Counted from the first letter of the stretch, positions 1 through 8,675 are shown. The stretch: 64,000 bases of DNA from Thauera aromatica_A (GCF_023093595.1 NZ_JALLIK010000093.1:1-64000); one strand, 5' to 3'. The notes: generated from the letters alone by a model not told the origin. Made by a program: numbers and translations.

Positions 1-360
1 CTGCTGTGAGCAGCTCAAGCGCACGCTGGCAGCCATCGGGCCACCGAACCCCCTCCGTTTGCTGGCTGATCATGCAGATGGGCTGGGGTAACTGCCGGAT
101 TTAGGATGAATGAACGGTCGTTCATTGTTTGACGTCGAACATTCACCCTCATGCTCCACCGGGAAAGGAGCCGCACCTCGCCGTCAGGCACTGGGAGTGG
201 CCGACCGAAGCCGCGATATGATCGAGCCGGCTATTCATTTTTTGTATACCAGATAGTGTCGCGGCCGGCTGTCGGTGCTCCGTCCCGGACGGCAGACTCG
301 CCGCTCCCCGGCAAGCAGCCCGGGCCGCATGCACCAATCGAAGATGACGAGGAGATTCCC
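1..360. other. Intergenic stretch and long leader of the first TRAP operon
   Basis: No gene is supported in these 360 bases. The first hundred bases show nothing beyond a short CTGCT/AGCAG inverted repeat at the very edge. A promoter and palindrome lie at 79-126 and are listed separately. From there to the binding-protein start is a GC-rich leader of about 240 bases. The reading frame of the binding protein stays open back to an ATG at 151, but that upstream part has no signal-peptide character and no good ribosome site, so it is treated as untranslated. Confidence 0.5.
79..126 (+). promoter_or_regulatory. Promoter with palindromic operator for TRAP operon 1
   Basis: A candidate sigma-70 promoter reads TGGGCT at 79-84, a 17-base spacer, and TAGGAT at 102-107. 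Just after it is the palindrome AATGAACGGTCGTTCATT at 109-126: perfect 8-base arms around a 2-base centre. Its place over the presumed transcription start fits a repressor site, and its size and symmetry are typical of TetR-family operators. A close relative sits in the same relative position at 4476-4495. The binding protein is not known; no regulator gene is adjacent. Confidence 0.55.
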
Positions 361-1386
361 ATGAAGGTTCGCAGTCTGGCGCTCGGCTTCGCTGCCGCCG
401 TGTTCGTTCCGGCGGTAGCGCAGGCCGGGGAAGTGCTGTTGAGAGTCGCGCATTTCCTGCCGCCGGTTTCGCCCGCCCACACCAAGTTCATCGTGCCGTG
501 GTGCGACAAGATCGCGGCCGAATCGCACGGCAAGATGAAGTGCCAGATCTACCCGGCGATGCAGCTCGGCGGCACGCCGCCGCAACTGCTCAGCCAGGTG
601 CGCGATGGCGTCGCCGATATCGTATGGACGCTGCCGGGGTATACCGCCGGCCGCTTCCCGGTATCGGAAGTGTTCGAGCTGCCGTTCTTCACCACCGGGC
701 GCGAAGCGTCGTCGCGTGCGCTGTGGGATTTCGTCCAGGGCCACGCGATGAGCGAATTCGCCGGCCTCAAGCCGCTCGCCACCTGGGTGACCGGGCCGTA
801 TGTGCTCCATTTCCGCGACAAGCAGGTGCGGAATCTGGAAGACCTGAAGGGCATGAAAGTGCGTGCGCCTTCACGCCTGGGCACCAAGCTGCTGGCATCG
901 CTCGGTGCCACGCCGGTGGGCATGCCGGTGCCGCAGATGGCCGAGAGCCTGTCCAAGGGTGTGATCGAAGGCGCGCTGGTGCCGTGGGAAGTGGTGCCGG
1001 CGACGAAGGCTCATGAACTGACCAAGTTTCATGCCGAGGCCGGCGGCAATCATCCGCTGATCGCGGCGACGATGATCTTCGTCATGAACCAGAAGAAGTA
1101 CGACAGCCTGCCCCCCGAGTTGAAGCAGGTCATCGACGCCAACAGCGGGCGTGAGACTTCGGCGTGGGTGTCGGCACAGTTCACCGAACCGGACGAAGAC
1201 GGGCGCAAGGCTGCCCAGGCGCAAGGCAACACCATCACCCAGATTCCCGTGGAGGAAATCGCAAAATGGCAGGCTGCGGCGAAGCCGGTGACCGCCGAAT
1301 GGGTCAAGGAAATCTCGGCGAAGGGGCTGGACGGACAGAAGCTGCATGACGAAGCCGCCGCGCTCGTCGACAAGCACTCGAAATAA
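361..1386 (+). CDS. dctP: TRAP transporter periplasmic substrate-binding protein (copy 1)
   Basis: A 341-residue DctP-type solute receptor that captures an organic acid in the periplasm and delivers it to the DctQM permease encoded just downstream. A signal peptide ends near residue 22 (AVAQA, then GEV). The mature protein starts with the family-typical VAHFLPP segment and has the conserved substrate-binding stretch MKVRAPSRLGTKLLASLGA in the middle. GAGGAG precedes the ATG at 361. It is first in a dctP-dctQ-dctM operon. The protein is very similar along its whole length to the one encoded at 3414-4439 and clearly related to that at 28232-29263. The ligand cannot be read from the sequence; an aromatic acid is likely from context. 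Confidence 0.9.
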   Translation: MKVRSLALGFAAAVFVPAVAQAGEVLLRVAHFLPPVSPAHTKFIVPWCDKIAAESHGKMKCQIYPAMQLGGTPPQLLSQVRDGVADIVWTLPGYTAGRFPVSEVFELPFFTTGREASSRALWDFVQGHAMSEFAGLKPLATWVTGPYVLHFRDKQVRNLEDLKGMKVRAPSRLGTKLLASLGATPVGMPVPQMAESLSKGVIEGALVPWEVVPATKAHELTKFHAEAGGNHPLIAATMIFVMNQKKYDSLPPELKQVIDANSGRETSAWVSAQFTEPDEDGRKAAQAQGNTITQIPVEEIAKWQAAAKPVTAEWVKEISAKGLDGQKLHDEAAALVDKHSK

Positions 1387-1460
1387 GGCAGTCTTTGCGC
1401 CGGCGCCTGTGCCAAGCGAGGCCGGCGCCGGGTTCGCAGAGAAAACTGGAGGAGGATGGC

Positions 1461-1985
1461 ATGGCTGAATCCGTAATCGAGTCGGCCCCCCGCACCTGCG
1501 GGGTGATCGGCAGGAGTATCGAACTGGCCTGTACCGTGCTGGCGCTGCTTGCCGGCCTGATGTTCTGCATCGAGGCGGTAATGTCGGTGGTCAGCGTGGT
1601 GGGGCGGGCTGCATTCAATTTGCCGGTGCCTGGCGACTATGAGTTGGTGCAGATGCTGTCGGCAATGGGGATCGCGATGTGCCTGCCTTACTGCCAGCTG
1701 AAAGGCGGGCATGTGTTCGTGGATTTCTTCACCCTGTGGGCCTCGCCTTGGTTGAAGCGGATCCTCGACTCGATGGCCGCGCTGCTGATGGCGTTCTGCG
1801 CCTTCGTGCTGGCCTGGAGGATCTGGGCGGGCATGATCGAAATGCGCGAATACGGTGAGACGTCGATGGTGATTTCCCTGCCGATCTGGTGGGGCTACGT
1901 GCCGGTGGTGCCCGCGTTCGTGTTGCTGGGAATCACCGCGCTGTACACCTTCACCCAGGAATTGTGCAGGGAGAGCAAACGATGA
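1461..1985 (+). CDS. dctQ: TRAP transporter small permease (DctQ)
   Basis: A 174-residue inner-membrane protein of the DctQ family with four predicted hydrophobic segments, including CTVLALLAGLMFCIEAVMSV near the N terminus. It forms the permease with the large DctM subunit, using the ion gradient for uptake. The start at 1461 follows a GGAGGAGG ribosome site; an earlier in-frame start would add a basic, non-membrane extension. Its stop overlaps the next start as ATGA, so translation of the two permease subunits is coupled. Confidence 0.9.
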   Translation: MAESVIESAPRTCGVIGRSIELACTVLALLAGLMFCIEAVMSVVSVVGRAAFNLPVPGDYELVQMLSAMGIAMCLPYCQLKGGHVFVDFFTLWASPWLKRILDSMAALLMAFCAFVLAWRIWAGMIEMREYGETSMVISLPIWWGYVPVVPAFVLLGITALYTFTQELCRESKR

Positions 1986-3307
1986 GCGGCAGTCTAATCG
2001 GCCTGACGATGGGCGCGGTCATGATGGGGATGCTGGCGCTGCGCGTGCAGATCGGCGTCGCCATGTTCCTGACCGGTGGCATCGGCTATATCTGGGTGTC
2101 CGGGCTCGATCCCTTGCTCGCCTACCTGAAGAACGCTCCTTACGGACGCTTTTCGCTGTACGACCTGTCGGTGGTGCCGCTGTTTCTGTTGATGGGGCAG
2201 TTCGCGACCCATGGCGGCCTGTCGCGCGCCCTGTTCAAGGCCGGCAACGCCTTCATCGGCCACTGGAAGGGCGGCATGGCGATGGCCGGAGTGAGCTCGT
2301 GCGCCGGCTTCGGCGCGATCTGCGGGTCCTCGCTGGCGACGGCGGCGACGATGTCGCACGTCGTGCTGCCCGAACTCAAGCGCCATCAGTACAAGCCGTC
2401 GCTGGCGGCCGGCTCGGTCGCCGCCGGCGGCACACTGGGCATCCTGATCCCGCCTTCGGTGCCGCTGGTGATCTACGCCATCATGGCCGAGCAGAACATC
2501 GCCAAGCTGTTCCTGGCCGCGTTCCTGCCGGGCATCCTGGCGGCAGTCGGTTACATGGTGGTGATCGGCATCGTCTGCCGCCTGGATCCGGTTGCGGGCG
2601 GACCGGGGACGCCGCGGCATTCGTGGGCGGAGCGTCTGAGCACGGTGATCGAGACCTGGCCGGTGCTCCTGATCTTCCTGGTGGTGATCGGCGGCATCTA
2701 CGGCGGGCTGTTCACGCCGACCGAGGCGGCCTCGATCGGTGCGCTCGCCACCGGGGTCGCGGCCTGGCGCTCGGGCGGCCTGAAAGGGGCGGGGCTGATG
2801 GAGTGCCTGTACGGGACGGCGAAAGGAACCGGCATGATGTTCCTGATCCTGCTCGGTGCCGATACGCTGAATTCGTTCATGGCGCTGTCGCAGCTGCCGG
2901 CAGAGGCGGCGGCCTGGGTGCAGGAAATGGGCTTCGGTCCGTTCACCGTATTGTTTTCCATCATCCTCATCTATCTGCTGCTCGGCTGCGTGATGGACAG
3001 CCTGTCGATGATCCTGCTGACGGTGCCGATCTTCCTGCCGATCGTTCTGGGCATGGAGTACTGGGGCCTGGGGCTGGAAGAAAAGGCGATCTGGTTCGGG
3101 ATGGTGGCGCTGGTGGTGATGGAGGTCGGTCTGATCACACCGCCGGTGGGGATGAACGTCTACATCATCAACGGGGTGGCCAAGGACATTCCGATGGCGA
3201 CGATCTTCCGTGGCGTGCTTCCTTTCCTCGCCTCGGACATCCTGCGCATTTTCCTCCTCGTCTTCTTCCCCAGCATTTCGCTGGTCGCATTGTGGGTCTT
3301 TAACTAA
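1982..3307 (+). CDS. dctM: TRAP transporter large permease (DctM)
   Basis: A 441-residue polytopic membrane protein of the DctM family, the transport channel of the system. It is hydrophobic throughout, with the family signatures CAGFGAICGSSLATAATM near residue 105 and the glycine/proline-rich GGTLGILIPPSVPLVIY near 150, and the C-terminal TPPVGMNVYII. The length is usual for the family. The start overlaps the dctQ stop by four bases. It ends close to a strong bidirectional terminator. Since binding-protein copies 2 and 3 have no permease beside them, this pair may also serve those receptors (inference). Confidence 0.92.
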   Translation: MSGSLIGLTMGAVMMGMLALRVQIGVAMFLTGGIGYIWVSGLDPLLAYLKNAPYGRFSLYDLSVVPLFLLMGQFATHGGLSRALFKAGNAFIGHWKGGMAMAGVSSCAGFGAICGSSLATAATMSHVVLPELKRHQYKPSLAAGSVAAGGTLGILIPPSVPLVIYAIMAEQNIAKLFLAAFLPGILAAVGYMVVIGIVCRLDPVAGGPGTPRHSWAERLSTVIETWPVLLIFLVVIGGIYGGLFTPTEAASIGALATGVAAWRSGGLKGAGLMECLYGTAKGTGMMFLILLGADTLNSFMALSQLPAEAAAWVQEMGFGPFTVLFSIILIYLLLGCVMDSLSMILLTVPIFLPIVLGMEYWGLGLEEKAIWFGMVALVVMEVGLITPPVGMNVYIINGVAKDIPMATIFRGVLPFLASDILRIFLLVFFPSISLVALWVFN

Positions 3308-3353
3308 CGCCCCGGCTGGGCGGGCGGATGAGCCGCCCGCCCCCAGGACTGCG

Positions 3354-3392
3354 AAAAAAACCGCCGCCGGAACATCCGGCGGCGGTTTTTTT
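3354..3392. terminator. Bidirectional intrinsic terminator
   Basis: Perfect 10-base stem CCGCCGCCGG / CCGGCGGCGG (3361-3370 and 3376-3385) with loop AACAT, preceded by seven A and followed by seven T. It therefore terminates in both directions, as expected between the convergent dctM (ends 3307) and dctP copy 2 (ends 3414). A second GC hairpin (GGGCGG/CCGCCC) lies just before it, at about 3319-3343. Confidence 0.92.
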
Positions 3393-3413
3393 GCCAGAGG
3401 CTGCGGCCCGTCT

Positions 3414-4439
3414 TTACTCGGAGTACTTTTTCACCAGGGCGACGGCGTCGTCGTACAGCTTCTGGCCGTCGCTGCCCCGGGCGCTGCTTTCCTTGATCCA
3501 TTCGGCGGTCACCGGCTTGGCCGCCGCTTCCCACTTGGCCATTTCCTCGGCCGGGATCGAATAGATGAGGTTGCCGTTGGCCGCGGTCCTCTCGCGCCCC
3601 ACGGTGTCGGCGGCGACGTGCTGGGCGGCGACCCAGGCGGAGAATTCGCGCCCGCTGTTGTTGTCGATGACCTGCTTGAGCTCGGCGGGCAGGCTGTCGT
3701 ACTTCTTCTGGTTCATGACGTAGATCATCGTCGCCGTCGTCATCGCCCGCTCGGCGCCGGACTCCGCATGGAACTTGGTCAGTTCCTGGGTCTTCGTTGC
3801 CGGCACCACTTCCCACGGAATGAGCGCGCCTTCGATCACGCCCTTGGACAGGCTCTCGGCCATCTGCGGCACCGGCATGCCCACCGGCGTGGCGCCGAGC
3901 GAAGCCAGCAGCTTGTTGCCCAGACGCGAAGGCGCACGCACTTTCATGCCCTTCAGGTCTTCCAGATTCTGTACCTGCTTGTCGCGGAAATGGAGCACGT
4001 TGGGGCCGTTGACCCACACCGCGAGCGGCTTGATGCCGGCGAATTCGCTCATCGCATGGGCCTGGACGAAATCCCACATCGCGCGTGCGGACGGCTCGTG
4101 CGTGGTGGTGATGAAGGGCAGCTCGAACACTTCCGATACGGGGAAGCGGCCGGGCGTATACCCCGGCAGGGTCCATACCACGTCGGCAACGCCGTCGCGC
4201 ACCTGGCTGAGCAGCTGCGGCGGCGTGCCACCGAGCTGCATCGCCGGGTAGATCTGGCACTTCATCTTGCCCTGCGATTCGGCCGCGATCTTGTCGCACC
4301 AGGGCGCGATCACCTTGGCGTGCATCGGCGTGGTCGGCGGCAGGAAGTGGGCAACTCTCAATACGACTTCTTCGGCCTGCGCCGCAGTCGGCAGCAGCAG
4401 GGTGGAGATGAGGCCAAGTGCGGTGTTGCGGACTTTCAT
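3414..4439 (-). CDS. dctP: TRAP transporter periplasmic substrate-binding protein (copy 2)
   Basis: A 341-residue DctP-type receptor, very similar to copy 1 in every part: signal peptide ending near residue 22 (PTAAQA, then EEV), VAHFLPP at the mature N terminus, MKVRAPSRLGNKLLASLGA in the core, and the same C-terminal ending (ALVKKYSE). GGAGGAG precedes the ATG at 4439. It has no permease gene of its own; it faces the complete TRAP operon tail to tail across a shared terminator and carries a related palindrome in its promoter. It may widen the substrate range of the neighbouring permease. Signs of decay are absent. Confidence 0.9.
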   Translation of the reverse strand: MKVRNTALGLISTLLLPTAAQAEEVVLRVAHFLPPTTPMHAKVIAPWCDKIAAESQGKMKCQIYPAMQLGGTPPQLLSQVRDGVADVVWTLPGYTPGRFPVSEVFELPFITTTHEPSARAMWDFVQAHAMSEFAGIKPLAVWVNGPNVLHFRDKQVQNLEDLKGMKVRAPSRLGNKLLASLGATPVGMPVPQMAESLSKGVIEGALIPWEVVPATKTQELTKFHAESGAERAMTTATMIYVMNQKKYDSLPAELKQVIDNNSGREFSAWVAAQHVAADTVGRERTAANGNLIYSIPAEEMAKWEAAAKPVTAEWIKESSARGSDGQKLYDDAVALVKKYSE

Positions 4440-4475
4440 CGTGCGTCTCCTCCGGGAAAAAGCGTGTGGCTGAAA

Positions 4476-4521
4476 CTGAATGAACGGTTATTCAGTATAC
4501 CGAAAGGACCTCGATAGTCCA
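4476..4521 (-). promoter_or_regulatory. Promoter with palindromic operator for dctP copy 2
   Basis: Reading the minus strand, TGGACT (4516-4521), a 16-base spacer and TATACT (4494-4499) form a good sigma-70 promoter. The palindrome CTGAATGAACGGTTATTCAG (plus strand, 4476-4495) overlaps and follows the -10 box. Eight of ten positions match between its arms. It shares the core TGAATGAACGG with the site at 109-126 and has the same placement relative to the promoter, so one repressor probably controls both units. Confidence 0.6.
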
Positions 4522-4544
4522 CCGTCATCTTCACGGCGGCCTGT

Positions 4545-5090
4545 TCAGATGTAGGTCGCCGGCCGCTTCGGGGCGTGGCGCATGTGCAGCGACAGCCCGA
4601 GGGCGGCGAGGTGGCTGGCGTTGCGCCCCAGGATCGCCTGCGACAAGGGCAGGTATTCGACTTCCTCGAATTCGGCGTGGGCGCGATAACGGCGGATCAG
4701 GTCCTCGATGTCGGTCACGTCGAGTTCGCTGCCCTGGCCTTTGGCCACCCGCTTGAGCCCCGGCTCCAGGCGCTTCCAGGCGGCTTCGAGCTCGCGGTGC
4801 TCGTCGGTCAGGCGGCGGGCGAGGGCCTGCACCCGCTCGGCCTCGGCGCCCTTTTCGGCGCTGGCGAGGACGGCGGGGAACAGCTCACGCTCCTCGTCGA
4901 GGTGGTGTTCGAAGATCGCTTCGCGGAAAAATTCGAGGGCGCTGGCGGCGATGATCCGGGCCCGGGTGGCGGGCTCCAGCAGCGCAGGCAGCTGGCTCAG
5001 CATGTCGAGCTTGCCGAGGATGCCGGCATGGCACTGGGAGAAGTCCTGGAGCGGTGCGTTCTTGTCCGTGGTCGGGGCAGAGGAGGTCAT
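4545..5090 (-). CDS. Hemerythrin-like domain protein
   Basis: A 181-residue soluble protein with the hemerythrin HHE pattern in four helices: a first His in CHAGILGKL (about residue 20), HHLDEERELFP in the second helix, LTDEHRELE in the third and HAEFEEVEYLP in the fourth. These residues normally bind a non-heme diiron centre that senses or stores oxygen, or handles iron or nitric oxide. It is the last gene of the minus-strand gentisate operon, 56 bases after dctM. A role in supplying or sensing oxygen for the two oxygenases of the operon is an inference. The ATG at 5090 follows no strong ribosome site. Confidence 0.75.
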   Translation of the reverse strand: MTSSAPTTDKNAPLQDFSQCHAGILGKLDMLSQLPALLEPATRARIIAASALEFFREAIFEHHLDEERELFPAVLASAEKGAEAERVQALARRLTDEHRELEAAWKRLEPGLKRVAKGQGSELDVTDIEDLIRRYRAHAEFEEVEYLPLSQAILGRNASHLAALGLSLHMRHAPKRPATYI

Positions 5091-5146
5091 GGCAATGTCC
5101 GTCCGGTTGTGCAAAAGGAGGGGGCTGTACCGTGCGCGGCCGCAGC

Positions 5147-6424
5147 TTAGTGGGCGCTCATCAGGGCGGGCAGCCAGGTCGACAGGGCCGGAACCGCGGC
5201 CAGCACCAGCAGCACCAGCAGCACGGCTGCGAGGAAGGGCGCGGTGGCGTAGAACAGCGGGCCCATGCGGATGTCGGCCTGGACCATGGCGATGTAGAGC
5301 CCGGGACCCACGGGCGGCGTCACCAGGCCGATCACGGTGGCCATCGTGCAGATCACGCCGAAGTGGATCGGGTCGATGCCCAGGCTGGTGACGACCGGCA
5401 TCAGCAGTGGTACGACGACGATCAGTACGCTGATGCTCTCGAGGAACATGCCCAGGATGAGCATCATCGCGATCACCAGGATGAGGAAGACGAAGGGCGA
5501 GTCGGTGAGTCCCCGCATGTACTCGACCACGAGGTCGGGCACGCCCTGGAAGGCGAGCACCCAGCTCAGCACCGAGGCGGCTGCGATCAGGCCGGTTATG
5601 GTGGCGGTGTTGATGCCGACTTCGAGCAGGATCCTGCCCAGATCGCGGGGCTTGATTTCGCGATAGACGAAACCCAGCACCAGGGAGATGATCGAGGCGA
5701 CCGCGCCCGATTCGGTCGGCGTCATCACTCCGGCCATGATGCCGGCGATCACCACCGTCGGGATCAGCGCCGGTACCAGGCCTTCGAGCAGGATCTTGAG
5801 CGAGGCCTTGCGCGCGCTGCGGCTGCCGGCGGGCAGGCCGGGGCCGAACACGCCGAACAAAAAGATGACGAGGGCGAGCGCCGACACGACCAGGATGCCG
5901 GGCACGATGCCGGCGATGAACAGCGGTGCGATCGGCTGCACGGCGACGACGCCGTAGATGATCATCAGCATCGAGGGCGGAATGATCGGCCCGAGCAGGC
6001 CGGCGGAAACGGTGACCGCGCCGGAGAAGGCGCGGGGGTAGCCCATGCGCTCCATGGCCGGGATCATGACCTTGCTCATCACCCCGATCTGCGCCACCGC
6101 CGAGCCCAGGATCGAGGCCGCCATCGCGTTGGTGAACAGGTTGGCATAGGCGAGGCCGCCCTTGATGCCGCCGACCAGGACTTCGGCGACCGCGATCAGG
6201 CGCTGGGTGAGGCCGGCCTTGTTCATGATCTCGCCCACCAGCAGGAACAGCGGGATGGCGAGCAGGCTGTTGATTTCGAGCGCGCCGTAGAGCTGGATCG
6301 GGATCGAGTCGTAGAGCACCGCGAGATCGCTGGTGACCATGAACACGATGGCCGCGGCGAGGATGCTGCCGATGATCGGCAGGCCCGCGAACAGCAGGCC
6401 GAAGAACACGAGCAGGGTGATCAT
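5147..6424 (-). CDS. dctM: TRAP transporter large permease (DctM), gentisate operon
   Basis: A 425-residue membrane protein of the DctM family, hydrophobic throughout, starting MITLLVFFGLLFAGLPI and carrying the conserved GLLGPIIPPSMLMIIYGVVA and C-terminal TPPVGPGLYIAM segments. It forms the permease with the DctQ encoded immediately upstream; the two genes overlap by four bases (6421-6424). It is not closely similar to the DctM at 1982-3307. From its operon, the cargo is probably 3-hydroxybenzoate or gentisate (inference). Confidence 0.9.
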   Translation of the reverse strand: MITLLVFFGLLFAGLPIIGSILAAAIVFMVTSDLAVLYDSIPIQLYGALEINSLLAIPLFLLVGEIMNKAGLTQRLIAVAEVLVGGIKGGLAYANLFTNAMAASILGSAVAQIGVMSKVMIPAMERMGYPRAFSGAVTVSAGLLGPIIPPSMLMIIYGVVAVQPIAPLFIAGIVPGILVVSALALVIFLFGVFGPGLPAGSRSARKASLKILLEGLVPALIPTVVIAGIMAGVMTPTESGAVASIISLVLGFVYREIKPRDLGRILLEVGINTATITGLIAAASVLSWVLAFQGVPDLVVEYMRGLTDSPFVFLILVIAMMLILGMFLESISVLIVVVPLLMPVVTSLGIDPIHFGVICTMATVIGLVTPPVGPGLYIAMVQADIRMGPLFYATAPFLAAVLLVLLVLAAVPALSTWLPALMSAH

Positions 6425-6918
6425 TGCGCCGCTCCGCGGCAGGCGCGCACTTCACGCACGATGGCGACGAGCTGGTGCCAGGCCATCACCGTCAGGGCGA
6501 GCGGCAGCACCGTGTAGTTGTACCAGCGCGGCAGCTGGGTGGTGGCGCCGAGCTCGAGGCGAACGTCGGGGCGGGCGACCCATTCCCAGCCGAGCCAGGC
6601 GACGAACGCGAGCAGCGCCAGCATCACTCCGCCGAGCACTGCGAGCAGGGCGTGGCGGCTGCGCCCGGGCAGGGCGCGGGGGAGGAAATCGATGCTCACC
6701 AGCATGCTGTGGTGGACGAGCAGCGACAGCCCGAACAGGGTCGCGAACACCAGCATCTGCACCGAGATTTCCTCGGCCCAGAAGATCGGGGCGGAGAAGA
6801 AGTAGCGCATCACGACCTGGCTCATCATGATGCCGGCGATCGCGCCGGTGAGGCCGATCACCAGGCTGCGCTCGATCCGGACCAGGCCTTGGTCGATCCC
6901 TTGGATGAACTTGAACAT
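6421..6918 (-). CDS. dctQ: TRAP transporter small permease (DctQ), gentisate operon
   Basis: A 165-residue DctQ-family protein with four hydrophobic segments (for example SLVIGLTGAIAGIMMSQVVM near residue 18 and LLAVLGGVMLALLAFVAWLG near residue 90). It pairs with DctM, whose start overlaps its stop. The start at 6918 gives MFKFIQGIDQGL, a normal family N terminus. It is separated from the binding-protein gene by 77 bases that hold a strong stem-loop, which may set a higher level for the receptor than for the permease. Confidence 0.88.
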   Translation of the reverse strand: MFKFIQGIDQGLVRIERSLVIGLTGAIAGIMMSQVVMRYFFSAPIFWAEEISVQMLVFATLFGLSLLVHHSMLVSIDFLPRALPGRSRHALLAVLGGVMLALLAFVAWLGWEWVARPDVRLELGATTQLPRWYNYTVLPLALTVMAWHQLVAIVREVRACRGAAQ

Positions 6919-6948
6919 CTGCGTCGATTCCTTCGCTCAATGCGTGCG

Positions 6949-6985
6949 GGCAGACGCCGCCCGCTGCGCGGCGTCTGCCTTTTTT
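6949..6985. terminator. Stem-loop between dctP and dctQ, terminator-shaped on the plus strand
   Basis: Twelve-base perfect stem GGCAGACGCCGC (6949-6960) with GCGGCGTCTGCC (6968-6979), loop of seven, followed on the plus strand by six T. The flanking genes are transcribed on the minus strand, where the T-run is on the wrong side, so for the operon it is more likely a transcript-stabilising or processing hairpin. On the plus strand it would stop antisense transcription. Confidence 0.6.
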
Positions 6986-6995
6986 CCGGGAGCGC

Positions 6996-7970
6996 TCAGA
7001 GACCCTTGGCCTGATCGTAGAACTGGGCGATCAGCGGGTTCTTTGCGGTGTAGCGGTCGCGCACCGTGCTGCCGACCGCGCGGAAGGAGTCGATGTCGGC
7101 GTCGACCACGGTGACGCCGTCGGCCTTGGCCTTGGCGAGATTGTCGCGGTCTGCCGCGATCGCGGCCTGGAAGCCCCATTGCTCGGCTTCGGCGACGACC
7201 TTGGCGATCAGCGCGCGCTCTTCCGGGGTGCGGCTTTGCCACCACTTCTTGGAGGCGACGATCGCCGCCGGGAAGGCCATGTGGTTGGTCAGCGTCAGGT
7301 AGGGGGCCTGCTGGTGGAATTTCAGCCCGACCAGAGCGTCGAGGTCGACATCGACCGCGTCGAGCAGCTTGGTGGTGAGCGAGGGGGCGACTTCGGACAG
7401 CGGCATCGCGGTCGGCGCGGCGCCGTTGGCGTTCCACCAGTCGTTGTACACCGGGCTGGGGAAGGAGCGCACCTTCTTGTTGGCCAGATCCTTGGCCGAA
7501 GTCACCGGCTGCAGCGACAGCACGTGACGCATTCCGGCGAAGGCGTAGCCCAGCCCGACCAGGCCGTGCTGGTCGAGGCGCGCGAGCATTTCCCGCGCCG
7601 CCGCAGTGGTGGCGGCGCGTGAGGCGTGGGCGACGTCCTGGAACACGTAGGGCAGCGACCAGCCGAGGAAGGACTCCTCGCGGTTGGAGAGGCCGCCGAC
7701 GGTAAATACGCCGAGGTGCTGGGCGCCGGCCTGCATCAGGTTGATCATCTGCGCTTCGTTGCCCAGCTTCTGCAGCGGACTGACCGCCACTTTCATCTTG
7801 CCCTCGGTGGCCTTTTCCAGCTCGGTGGCGATTTTTTCCGACACCTGGTGCCAGACGTGGGTGGGCGGGGTGATGTGGCCGAGCTTCAGGCTCTGGGCGT
7901 GGGCGGTGAACGCGAGGGTGGACAGGGCGAGGGCGGCGAGGGTGGCGCGCGCGGCGTTGATCAGTTTCAT
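6996..7970 (-). CDS. dctP: TRAP transporter substrate-binding protein, gentisate operon
   Basis: A 324-residue periplasmic DctP-type receptor with a signal peptide ending near residue 25 (FTAHA, then QSLKLGHITPP). It belongs to a different subgroup from copies 1-3 of this window. The start at 7970 lies six bases after AGAGAAG, better placed than the ATG two codons upstream at 7976. It follows maleylpyruvate isomerase by 52 bases and precedes dctQM, so it should feed the 3-hydroxybenzoate/gentisate pathway. The exact ligand is unproven. Confidence 0.88.
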   Translation of the reverse strand: MKLINAARATLAALALSTLAFTAHAQSLKLGHITPPTHVWHQVSEKIATELEKATEGKMKVAVSPLQKLGNEAQMINLMQAGAQHLGVFTVGGLSNREESFLGWSLPYVFQDVAHASRAATTAAAREMLARLDQHGLVGLGYAFAGMRHVLSLQPVTSAKDLANKKVRSFPSPVYNDWWNANGAAPTAMPLSEVAPSLTTKLLDAVDVDLDALVGLKFHQQAPYLTLTNHMAFPAAIVASKKWWQSRTPEERALIAKVVAEAEQWGFQAAIAADRDNLAKAKADGVTVVDADIDSFRAVGSTVRDRYTAKNPLIAQFYDQAKGL

Positions 7971-8022
7971 TGGCATCTTCTCTGTGGGGTGGGGGCGGGG
8001 CAAGGTATTCAGCGCACGGGCT

Positions 8023-8661
8023 TCAGCGCGCATCGGGCTGTGCGCCCGGAGCGGCGCGCCGGAAAGCGTCGAGCTCGGCGCAGGCGGCATCGATGGCGAC
8101 GATGTTCGGGTAGGGGGCGAGGTCCACCTTGAAGCGGCGCGCGCTGTCGACCTGCGGCACCAGATAGACGTCGGCCAGACCGGGCGTGTCGCCGAAGCAG
8201 AAGCGCCCGCGCCGCCGGTCGGCGGCGAGCATCGCTTCGAGCGCTTCGAAGCCGGCGCGGATCCAGGTGGCGCACCAGGCGTTGACCGCGTCCTCGTCGG
8301 CGCCGAGCGGCCCGCGCAGGTATTCGAGGATGCGGCGGTTGTTGATCGGGTGGATATCGCAGCCGACGATCGCCGCCATCGCCCGCACGCGGGCGCGGTC
8401 CTCGGTGTTCGCCGGCAGCAGCGGCGGGGTGGGGTGGCGCTCCTCGAGCCATTCGATCACCGCCGGCGACTGGATCAGGGTCAGCTCGCCGTCGACCAGC
8501 GCCGGCACCAACTGCTGCGGGTTGACCGCCTTGAACGCGGCACCGAGGTGCTCCTCGGTGCGCAGGTCGACCGGCACGTACTCGTAGGCGATGCCCTTCA
8601 GGTTGAGCGCGATGCGCAGGCGGTGCGAGCTGCCGCTGCGGAAGAAGTTGTACAGCTTCAT
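8023..8661 (-). CDS. nagL: Maleylpyruvate isomerase, zeta-class GST type
   Basis: A 212-residue soluble enzyme converting maleylpyruvate to fumarylpyruvate with glutathione as cofactor, the second step after gentisate ring cleavage. The N-terminal thioredoxin-like domain begins MKLYNFFRSGSSHRLRIALN, whose SS-x-x-R-x-RIAL pattern (residues 11-19) is the zeta-class signature with the catalytic serine, and includes the glutathione-binding QSPAVIEWLEE near residue 63. The C-terminal helical domain has the CDIHPINNRR stretch typical of maleylacetoacetate/maleylpyruvate isomerases. Position between hydroxylase and transporter in the gentisate operon favours maleylpyruvate over maleylacetoacetate as substrate. 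Confidence 0.88.
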   Translation of the reverse strand: MKLYNFFRSGSSHRLRIALNLKGIAYEYVPVDLRTEEHLGAAFKAVNPQQLVPALVDGELTLIQSPAVIEWLEERHPTPPLLPANTEDRARVRAMAAIVGCDIHPINNRRILEYLRGPLGADEDAVNAWCATWIRAGFEALEAMLAADRRRGRFCFGDTPGLADVYLVPQVDSARRFKVDLAPYPNIVAIDAACAELDAFRRAAPGAQPDAR

Positions 8662-8675
8662 CGGCCCGCCCTCCC

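Noticed and set aside
151..360. N-terminal extension of the first TRAP receptor from an ATG at 151
   Set aside because: The added 70 residues are not signal-like, no ribosome site precedes the ATG, and the start at 361 has both a ribosome site and a normal signal peptide matching copy 2.
6949..6985. Operon-ending terminator inside the gentisate operon
   Set aside because: The T-run follows the stem only on the plus strand, whereas all surrounding genes are on the minus strand; dctQM directly continue the transport function.
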